Positions 16,040 to 20,906 of a stretch of DNA of 25,143 nucleotides are shown piece after piece. Numbering within the stretch: position 1 is the stretch's first letter; each line of letters opens with the position of its first letter. This stretch comes from an uncultured Bacteroidota bacterium (GTDB lineage: Bacteria; Bacteroidota; Bacteroidia; Bacteroidales; F082), in assembly GCA_900542475.1 (NCBI GenBank), contig UQNO01000027.1, positions 1-25,143 of the forward strand, read 5' to 3'. The translations under genes were made by a program, and so were the position numbers. Under the pieces are notes generated by a model, which made no database searches, was not told where the DNA came from, and worked only from the letters and a program-made list of their open reading frames with translations.

Positions 16040-16930
16040 TTATTTTGTGCTCAATAATCTCATTGTACAACCGCCAATGTTGTTTTCGACAATTTTGGTT
16101 ACGACTGTACTTTCAAGATATATCATATAACAATGGTGCAAACTCAAGATCATATCTTGCAGATGTTGGTCTTGTTCCATATCAATGATGTTAAGACCAA
16201 CTGATTTGCATTTGTCTTTGGAAATATGTCTGCTATGGACTTTTGTTGTTGTATTGTTGTTAAAGGCTTTAAGAATATTCTTTCTAGTATTTTTGTCTGG
16301 AAAATTCTTTGATAGAATATCATCTGCAAGGTCATCGGATAACTCAGTGGCTTGTTCGCATGTGACCAGGAATGTTGGGTTGTATTTTGAGAAGATCACT
16401 TGCCACAGACCTAGAGCATGAGGGTTGTGCTGGATGTCTTCTTTTGCTTTTTCAAATTCTTTTAATACCGATTGGCAAGCAACACCGCCGATTTGAGGAT
16501 CAAAAGGACCCAAACAGGATTGTCGGCCCATCATGATTTCTTTGCAGGAGACTGCAATCATTGAGCCTGCGGACATCGCCATTTGTGGAATAATGGCTCT
16601 GATGTCGCCATTAAAAATAGAATGTAGGTAATCAATGATTTTTTCGGTCACTGCAATGTCGCCGCCAGGAGTATGCAATATCAAATCGACTCCTTTGGAT
16701 TTGTCCAATTTATAAACGGCTTCCATAAAGGCATTTATATCTTTATCGTTTATGGAAACATCTGCCGCTGTTGGCTTTTGCATCCAACCAGAATAATACG
16801 TGATGACATTTCTGCTTGTGCATTTCGAAATCTCATCAAGGTATTTTTGCTTTTCTTTTACTAAAAACGGTATTCTGTCCGACTCGTTATTTCTTTGAAA
16901 ATTATTAAAGATTTCACTCCAACTTGGCAT
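16040..16930 (-). CDS. SDH-type (SppA/ClpP-fold) serine protease
   Basis: A 296-residue protein of the serine dehydrogenase proteinase family (SDH_sah; ClpP/crotonase fold). Markers: NVITYYSGWMQKP near residues 41-53, the LHTPGGD loop at 85-91, the nucleophile region MAMSAGSMIA with the likely catalytic Ser at 120, and GPFDPQ at 141-146. There is no signal peptide or membrane helix, so it should be cytoplasmic, unlike classical SppA. The substrate is unknown. Immediately upstream, 20 nt away on the same strand, lies a 53-codon ORF with a promoter box, suggesting a two-gene unit. Paralogous small membrane proteins lie on each side. Confidence 0.86.
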   Translation of the reverse strand: MPSWSEIFNNFQRNNESDRIPFLVKEKQKYLDEISKCTSRNVITYYSGWMQKPTAADVSINDKDINAFMEAVYKLDKSKGVDLILHTPGGDIAVTEKIIDYLHSIFNGDIRAIIPQMAMSAGSMIAVSCKEIMMGRQSCLGPFDPQIGGVACQSVLKEFEKAKEDIQHNPHALGLWQVIFSKYNPTFLVTCEQATELSDDLADDILSKNFPDKNTRKNILKAFNNNTTTKVHSRHISKDKCKSVGLNIIDMEQDQHLQDMILSLHHCYMIYLESTVVTKIVENNIGGCTMRLLSTK

Positions 16931-16950
16931 GGTTATTTATTATTAATAAG

Positions 16951-17112
16951 TTATTTTAGAATTCCACTTACAGTGACTTCGTTATCATCATAAATGGAAT
17001 ACTGCTCGTAATAATCACCTTTTTTGTTCCATGTTTGGTTAAAAATGGGATTGTTTTGATATCCGTTCATGATCATATCGTAGTCTTTTTTTAAATTTTC
17101 GTGGTTGTTCAT
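16951..17112 (-). CDS. 53-residue small protein upstream of the SDH-type protease
   Basis: A short ORF starting ATG at 17112 and ending TAA at 16951. The product begins MNNHENLKKDYDMIMNGY, has an Asn-rich middle (NNPIFNQTWNKKGDYYEQY) and ends DDNEVTVSGILK. It has no membrane segment or signal and is rich in Asn, Asp and Tyr. Support for a real gene: a TATCTTTG box 20 nt before the ATG, 20-nt spacing to the protease start, same strand, and codon use like the neighbours. I do not recognise the family; a regulator, adaptor or substrate of the protease is possible but only inferred from position. Confidence 0.6.
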   Translation of the reverse strand: MNNHENLKKDYDMIMNGYQNNPIFNQTWNKKGDYYEQYSIYDDNEVTVSGILK

Positions 17113-17132
17113 TTTATGAAGTATTTACGTTG

Positions 17133-17140
17133 CAAAGATA
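17133..17140 (-). promoter_or_regulatory. -7 box for the small protein and protease unit
   Basis: TATCTTTG on the minus strand matches TAnnTTTG and lies 20 nt before ATG 17112. A TTG lies upstream but only 15 nt away, so the -33 match is poor. Confidence 0.5.
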
Positions 17141-17229
17141 AATAAAAAAACTATACAAGCGACCTTTACTTTGCAATTTTGCGGCATTTTGCCTTGCAAA
17201 TTTGCGAAAATTCCTTAAAACTCTTTGTA

Positions 17230-17286
17230 TATGGAAAAATTGAAAAATTTATGATTTTTTTGAAAAATTTGGGAATTTTCTTTTTG
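17230..17286. repeat. AT-rich degenerate repeat, site 1
   Basis: Two successive 21-bp units of the pattern TTGAAAAATTTRKGRATTTT. The same pattern recurs at 18908-18976 and 19820-19876. It lies in the 270-bp gap between the small protein and membrane-protein copy B. The rest of that gap holds a degenerate relative of the 19014 hairpin (GGGGAAGGGTACATTATGCC at 17323-17342) and no obvious promoter. Confidence 0.45.
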
Positions 17287-17382
17287 TATCAAAAATAATT
17301 GTAATTTTACAGCCGATTTATGGGGAAGGGTACATTATGCCTCACGTGAATATAAAAATGTCTGTTTTATAAAAGTATAGTG

Positions 17383-17760
17383 ATGAAAAAAATCTTTGTT
17401 TTTATATTAGTATTATTGTTGATTGCAACAGCAATGGTAATTACATGTCCATGGAAAGTTGCACATAAAACAAAGATAAGTGAAAAATTGAGTGAAGTAT
17501 TTGACGAAGAACTAAAGTCTAATGTTGTAAATGATGATGAGTTGATCTATGCGGCTATTGGATCTGCTATTGGTTCGAAATTTATAAGTGTAATAGTTGA
17601 TCAAAATTTAAAAGTTGAGAGTTATTATGTGTGTAGCATAGGAAAAATGACATTAGATGGTCAAACATATCCAGTATCATTAGGATTGTTTAATCATGTG
17701 TTTTTATTAAATGATTTTGAAGATTTTGAAAATGTAAAGAAAGTTTTAAGAAATAAATAA
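17383..17760 (+). CDS. Small membrane-anchored protein, copy B (DUF4359-like)
   Basis: A 125-residue paralogue of the protein at 15608-15991. N-terminal hydrophobic anchor (KKIFVFILVLLLIATAMVIT), then CPWKVAHKTKISEKLSEV, and a C-terminal beta pattern SYYVCSIGKMTLDGQTYPVSLGLFNHVFLL that lines up with copy A. The gene is markedly more AT-rich than the housekeeping genes, a sign of recent transfer or relaxed drift. ATG 17383 is preferred over the adjacent GTG 17380. The function is unknown; an envelope location is likely. Confidence 0.72.
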   Translation: MKKIFVFILVLLLIATAMVITCPWKVAHKTKISEKLSEVFDEELKSNVVNDDELIYAAIGSAIGSKFISVIVDQNLKVESYYVCSIGKMTLDGQTYPVSLGLFNHVFLLNDFEDFENVKKVLRNK

Positions 17761-17817
17761 ACAATTATTATCTAAATTATTGCTGTCCGGTAAAACTCAA
17801 AAGAGCATAAAAATCCA

Positions 17818-17858
17818 CCCCGAAGCCCAGTAAAATAGGACTTCAGGGTTTATTTTTT
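17818..17858. terminator. Hairpin inside the IS remnant, usable in both directions
   Basis: CCCCGAAGCCC (17818-17828) pairs with GGACTTCAGGG (17838-17848) with two mismatches. A T-rich run follows on the plus strand and TTTTTAT follows on the minus strand, so it can end the transposase transcript and that of membrane-protein copy B. Confidence 0.6.
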
Positions 17859-17873
17859 CAAAAGTAAGCCCCC

Positions 17874-18205
17874 CTAATCGAAAAGACTTGGTTCTGGTGG
17901 TGCTTTTTGCATCTCCTTTGCAAGGAAATCATTCCAGGTTTTCTCGGGATTTTCCATGAATGCGATAAAATCGACGTAGTACATAAGCATAAGTCGTACC
18001 ATGGTAACAACTTGCGAGAATGCACAGTGTCGCTTGATGCTTCTCGACAAAACTGTTATCAGCAGATTGGCTATCAGAACTACCCAAGTCTGTATCTGTA
18101 TGGCGTTGACGCTGTCCCCATAGAAGAAATGGAGCGGGAAGTTCTGTTTCAGCTGTTTGTACAACGACTCGATAGCCCACCTTAGGCGGTAGTTGGAAGA
18201 ACTGA
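17874..18205 (-). pseudogene. IS4-family transposase, C-terminal fragment
   Basis: The last ~110 residues of an IS4-type DDE transposase. YRLRWAIESLYKQLKQNF holds the final catalytic Glu in the Y-x-x-RW-x-IE-x-x-x-K-x-x-K motif, followed by DSVNAIQIQTWVVLIANLLITVL, and the usual C-terminal region. The first two catalytic Asp residues and all N-terminal parts are absent. The frame continues to an ATG at 18254, but those codons overlap the FMN reductase gene's 3' end and do not look like transposase. It is a dead remnant. Confidence 0.82.
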
Positions 18206-18234
18206 AGGATAAATACAATAAATAATCGCAGGAT

Positions 18235-18786
18235 TTATTCGACAAAAGCTGCAAATTTGTCTGCTTGTTCTTTCAACTGAGCTTTTTGCTCCTCTGTGAG
18301 GACGAATTCGCCTTTTGTCCAGGCTTCGAGGCCGAGGGCGATACCTGTTTGAGGTTCTTTCATCACATCCATTTTAATGAATTCGAGAAGCTCATTGAGT
18401 TTCTTGCGGCATGACATTGTCTGGTTTTTGCCACCAGCACCGCATGCTGTCACTTTTTTGCCAACAACGGCTGACGGATTTGCGAAGTTGCTGATATCCA
18501 TCGGGCGTGAGAGCCAGTCGAGAAGGTTTTTGAGCAGTCCCGGGTAGCTGAAGTTATATTCCGGAGTGAAAATCCAGATACCGTCGGCTGCAAGCACTTC
18601 CTTGCGGACACGCTTCACGGTTTCAGGTGTTGCAGCCTCCAAATCCTGATTCATGAGAGGCAAATCTTCAAATTCAAGATATTTAATATTGAAGCGGTCG
18701 GCGAGCATATTTTCGGCAAGTTTAGCTAATTGTCTGTTGAATGACTGTTTTCTTAAAGAGCCGATGATAAAGAGGATAGTTTTCAT
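18235..18786 (-). CDS. NADPH-dependent FMN reductase family protein
   Basis: Flavodoxin-fold oxidoreductase of 183 residues, using FMN and a pyridine nucleotide to reduce quinones, azo compounds or other acceptors; the substrate is not determinable. The FMN phosphate loop is GSLRKQSFNR at 9-18, and the second flavin-contact motif is FTPEYNFSYPGLLKNLLDWLSRP. GKKVTACGAGGKNQTM in the later part is also family-like. The gene is complete and ends next to the IS4 remnant without being cut. A TACCTTTG box lies 30 nt upstream. Confidence 0.92.
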   Translation of the reverse strand: MKTILFIIGSLRKQSFNRQLAKLAENMLADRFNIKYLEFEDLPLMNQDLEAATPETVKRVRKEVLAADGIWIFTPEYNFSYPGLLKNLLDWLSRPMDISNFANPSAVVGKKVTACGAGGKNQTMSCRKKLNELLEFIKMDVMKEPQTGIALGLEAWTKGEFVLTEEQKAQLKEQADKFAAFVE

Positions 18787-18816
18787 GGTGCAAAATATTT
18801 AAGTGTTTATCTGAGG

Positions 18817-18824
18817 CAAAGGTA
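18817..18824 (-). promoter_or_regulatory. -7 box upstream of the FMN reductase gene
   Basis: TACCTTTG on the minus strand matches TAnnTTTG, 30 nt before the start codon. No matching -33 TTTG was found. Confidence 0.5.
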
Positions 18825-18907
18825 AGAATTATTTTGATTATCGGAATTGTTTTGTGATAAAACTATTGTGCATGTTTTTAATTGATTTCATTGCATTAAT
18901 GAACAAA

Positions 18908-18976
18908 ATTGAAAATATTGGGAATTATATATTGAAAATATTAGGAATTTTTTGTTGAAAAATTTGTAATTTTGCA
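18908..18976. repeat. AT-rich degenerate 23-bp tandem repeat, site 2
   Basis: Three consecutive 23-bp units starting at 18908, 18931 and 18954, each near RTTGAAAATATTRGGAATTT. The third has drifted and contains a perfect -7 box, TAATTTTG (18967-18974), which may serve the RAYT gene at 19078. Related units lie at 17230 and 19820. Confidence 0.6.
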
Positions 18977-19013
18977 AATGAAAATTTAGGATTAACAATT
19001 TGTTTTTCATAAA

Positions 19014-19035
19014 GGGGCAAGGCATGCCTTATGCC
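19014..19035. repeat. REP-like hairpin upstream of the first RAYT gene
   Basis: A perfect 12-bp palindrome AAGGCATGCCTT (19019-19030) with flanking GGC and GCC. It shares the GGCATGCC core with elements at 19623 and 19667 but lacks a GTAG foot. It sits 43 bp before the RAYT start codon. Confidence 0.6.
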
Positions 19036-19077
19036 AATTGGATGTAATAAAATATTGTTTAACAAAAACCGATTTTT

Positions 19078-19599
19078 ATGAATTACAAAAATCATGTTTC
19101 ATTGCGGATGCCCAAATGGGATTATACATGGGCAGGGGTTTATTTCATAACGACATGTACAAAGGATAGATGTTGTTATTTTGGTAATGTTGTTAATGGT
19201 GAGATGAATTTGACGAATTCAGGTGCGATTGCCGATGTTTTATGGCATGAGATACCGAATCATTCGGAAAATATTGATTTAGGACCGTTTATTGTGATGC
19301 CGAACCACATTCATGGTGTTTTGATTTTGAAAAATGCCAAGGATGCGGTGATTAATTATGAAGAAAGGAAAGATGTTGTTATGAAAAGGTTTCAAAATCC
19401 TGGTAAAAACAGCATCTCATCGATTGTAGGAGGTTACAAGGCATCGGTGACGAAACATCTTCACAGAATGGGAATCCCATTTGCATGGCAATCGGGATTT
19501 TATGATGAGATAATCAGAGATGTTAATGCATATTGCAATGTGAAAAGGTATATTGAGAATAATCCGAAGAATTGGAAAGGGGATGATTATCATACATGA
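19078..19599 (+). CDS. REP-associated tyrosine transposase (RAYT, Y1/HUH) 1
   Basis: A 173-residue Y1 transposase of the TnpA_REP type, which cuts and joins single-stranded DNA at REP hairpins. The N-terminal YFITTCTKDR strand, HUH motif MPNHIHGVLIL (His-x-His metal ligands), and AWQSGFYDEIIRD with the nucleophile Tyr in the last helices are all present; RYIENNPKNW closes the protein as in the family. No IS ends are visible, so it appears to be a domesticated single copy like other RAYTs. REP-like hairpins lie directly upstream and downstream. It is clearly different in sequence from the second RAYT at 19933. Confidence 0.93.
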   Translation: MNYKNHVSLRMPKWDYTWAGVYFITTCTKDRCCYFGNVVNGEMNLTNSGAIADVLWHEIPNHSENIDLGPFIVMPNHIHGVLILKNAKDAVINYEERKDVVMKRFQNPGKNSISSIVGGYKASVTKHLHRMGIPFAWQSGFYDEIIRDVNAYCNVKRYIENNPKNWKGDDYHT

Positions 19600-19605
19600 C
19601 AATCC

Positions 19606-19644
19606 GTAGGGCATAAGGCAAAGGGACAAGGCATGCCTTGTCCC
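19606..19644. repeat. REP-like element: GTAG and 22-bp perfect palindrome
   Basis: GTAG at 19606-19609, a 13-nt stretch, then a perfect 22-bp palindrome at 19623-19644 centred on GGCATGCC and followed by AACGGG. It starts 7 bp after the stop codon of the first RAYT gene and may end its transcript. Confidence 0.75.
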
Positions 19645-19666
19645 AACGGGTTGTGATATTTGGGAT

Positions 19667-19706
19667 ATCCTGTAGGGCAAAAGGCATGCTTTTTGCCCTA
19701 CAGGAT
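19667..19706. repeat. REP-like element: 40-bp palindrome with GTAG on both strands
   Basis: Bases 19667-19706 form a palindrome with one internal mismatch and one base-pair wobble position. GTAG lies at 19672-19675 and its complement CTAC at 19698-19701, and the core is GGCATGC with A/T tracts either side. The best-preserved element of the cluster. Confidence 0.8.
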
Positions 19707-19744
19707 GAATGGATTTTTATATAAATGGATTGATATTACAACCC

Positions 19745-19770
19745 GTAGGGGATAGGGTGTGTCCTATCCC
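19745..19770. repeat. REP-like element: GTAG plus GGGATAGG hairpin
   Basis: GTAG (19745-19748) directly precedes the stem GGGATAGG (19749-19756) with CCTATCCC (19763-19770) and a GTGTGT loop; AACAGG follows, as AACGGG does at 19645. Confidence 0.75.
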
Positions 19771-19799
19771 AACAGGATGAGATGGGTTTTGTTTATTTG

Positions 19800-19819
19800 G
19801 GCGAACGCATGCGTTCGCC
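19800..19819. repeat. REP-like element: perfect 20-bp palindrome
   Basis: GGCGAACGCATGCGTTCGCC is perfectly self-complementary. On the minus strand it is preceded by ATAG, a one-base variant of GTAG. The core GCATGC is shared with most of the other elements. Confidence 0.7.
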
Positions 19820-19876
19820 TATGGAAAAATTGAAAATCTTGGGAATTTTTTTGGTAAAAAACTTGGGATTTTTCTT
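19820..19876. repeat. AT-rich degenerate repeat, site 3
   Basis: Two units of TTGAAAATCTTGGGAATTTT type follow directly on the preceding hairpin. The arrangement GGAAAAATTGAAAA then GGGAATTTT matches site 1 at 17230-17286, including the GTATC that closes both. Confidence 0.5.
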
Positions 19877-19932
19877 GCCGTATCGGAAAAATCAGTAATG
19901 GTAGCATAAAAATAGCAGTCCTACACCATACC

Positions 19933-20535
19933 TTAACATTTTTTGTAAAACCTATCCAAATCCCATTTCATAGGATTGTTTTGGATATATTCGGCAATGC
20001 GGTTCATTTCCATTTGATTACGGATGATATGGTCATGATAACGCGATTGCCATGCAAACGGAATATCGTGTTCGATGGCGTATTTCGTGACGGCGGATTT
20101 GATGCCACGTACCACCGACGACAAATTCCCCGATTGCGGTCCAAACCGTAGGGACGCACCGCGTGCGTCCGTTGCACCATTTGCGGACGCATTCGATGCG
20201 TCCCTACACGCGGACGCATTCGATGCGTCCCTACACGCGGACACATTCGATGCGTCCCTACGGGGGACAACACGATTATAAACAACAATCAAATGTACGT
20301 GGTTGGGCATAACCACAAACATTGGGATTTCCACGTCATTTTGACGAATGACCGCCGTCTGTTCAATTTGCGTTTGCACCCATTGCCCGATTTCCGACAA
20401 TTCCATCCGACCATCAACCACATCGCCAAAATACAATTCCCGATTTTTCGTGCAAAACGTCACGAAATAATTCGCGCCACTGTAATCGTGCCATGTGGCA
20501 CGCGGCGATTTTCGTTGTGGCAAATTGCAGGGCAT
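19933..20535 (-). CDS. REP-associated tyrosine transposase (RAYT, Y1/HUH) 2 with internal REP-derived segment
   Basis: A 200-residue TnpA_REP-type transposase. Family features: WHDYSGANYFVTFCTKNRELYFGDV at the start (first strand), HUH motif MPNHVHLIVV, SSVVRGIKSAVTKYA helix, AWQSRYHDHIIRN with the likely nucleophile Tyr, and EYIQNNPMKWDLDRF. Between the HUH strand and the tyrosine helices, residues of about 92-130 are a repetitive insert (ACRDASN units) encoded by four REP-like hairpins in frame. The gene is otherwise intact with no stop, so it may still be functional. ATG 20535 is chosen over the TTG two codons upstream. It converges on the first RAYT gene. Confidence 0.9.
   Translation of the reverse strand: MPCNLPQRKSPRATWHDYSGANYFVTFCTKNRELYFGDVVDGRMELSEIGQWVQTQIEQTAVIRQNDVEIPMFVVMPNHVHLIVVYNRVVPRRDASNVSACRDASNASACRDASNASANGATDARGASLRFGPQSGNLSSVVRGIKSAVTKYAIEHDIPFAWQSRYHDHIIRNQMEMNRIAEYIQNNPMKWDLDRFYKKC
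20146..20261. repeat. Four REP-like hairpins inside the RAYT 2 reading frame
   Basis: One unit with GTAG on the plus strand (20148-20151; stem GGACGCAC/GTGCGTCC at 20152-20170) is followed by three units at exact 27-bp steps (20185, 20212, 20239), each GGACGCATTCGATGCGTCC or one change from it, with CTAC after the stem, so that GTAG lies on the minus (coding) strand. Because 27 is a multiple of 3, each adds nine residues and keeps the frame. Confidence 0.88.
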
Positions 20536-20553
20536 TGACAATCAATTTTTCTG

Positions 20554-20561
20554 CAAAGATA
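20554..20561 (-). promoter_or_regulatory. -7 box upstream of RAYT 2
   Basis: TATCTTTG on the minus strand matches TAnnTTTG, 18 nt before ATG 20535. No full -33 TTTG at 19 nt (CTG only). Confidence 0.5.
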
Positions 20562-20613
20562 TTGATTTTTCGAAACAAATCAGTTCGATAAACGATAAAT
20601 TTGCGGTTTTTAA

Positions 20614-20793
20614 CCCCAATCGGTCATTAGAAGTGAAATAATTTGTGGCCAAATCTGTAATACGTTGACAATGAGTTGTTTATAAAACCTATTTTCTAAT
20701 GGCGGTCATTAGAAATTTCTATTAGCAAAAGGCTTATAATCAAGTAGTTACAAAGTCAACCACAAAAATGGCCGTACTAATGACCGATTTGGG
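20614..20793. mobile_element. 180-bp MITE-like inverted-repeat element
   Basis: The ends are CCCCAATCGGTCATTAG (20614-20630) and CTAATGACCGATTTGGG (20777-20793), which pair at 16 of 17 positions. Similarity continues inward to TTTGTGG (20642-20648) and CCACAAA (20760-20766). A further 9-bp stem, TTTCTAATG with CATTAGAAA (20693-20715), sits exactly at the centre of the element. It has no ORF. Target duplication is not clear. It lies in the 365-bp gap between RAYT 2 and nifJ, which otherwise holds the nifJ terminator and one more REP-like hairpin. Confidence 0.65.
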
Positions 20794-20831
20794 ATAAATT
20801 ATTAATCACCACAAAAATACAAAAAAATAAA

Positions 20832-20869
20832 AAAAACCGACGCATCTTTTTATCGACGCGTCGGTTTTT
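20832..20869 (-). terminator. Rho-independent terminator after nifJ
   Basis: A 12-bp stem, AAAAACCGACGC (20832-20843) with GCGTCGGTTTTT (20858-20869), and a 14-nt loop. Read on the minus strand it is followed by a long T-rich run (20814-20831), as expected for the end of the nifJ transcript. Confidence 0.8.
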
Positions 20870-20877
20870 ATTATTCA

Positions 20878-20903
20878 GATAACGCATGCGTTATCCCTAC
20901 GGG
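20878..20903 (-). repeat. REP-like hairpin at the 3' end of nifJ
   Basis: A perfect palindrome GATAACGCATGCGTTATC (20878-20895), with GTAG on the minus strand (CTAC at 20897-20900) at its foot and CCGTAGGG context as in the RAYT cluster. It starts just after the nifJ stop codon. Confidence 0.78.
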
Positions 20904-20906
20904 AAA

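Larger units (their letters stand above)
17781..18205 (-). mobile_element. IS4-type insertion sequence remnant (one end)
   Basis: The outer end carries GCTGTCCGGTAAAAC (17782-17796), which resembles terminal repeats of IS4-group elements. Inside follow a hairpin terminator and the 3' part of a transposase gene. The other end is missing: the similarity stops near 18205, beside the 3' end of the FMN reductase gene. The left boundary is by resemblance only. Confidence 0.55.

Noticed and set aside
20146..20261. CRISPR array, suggested by the 27-bp periodicity
   Set aside because: The units are palindromic, directly adjacent with no variable spacers, and lie in the RAYT reading frame.
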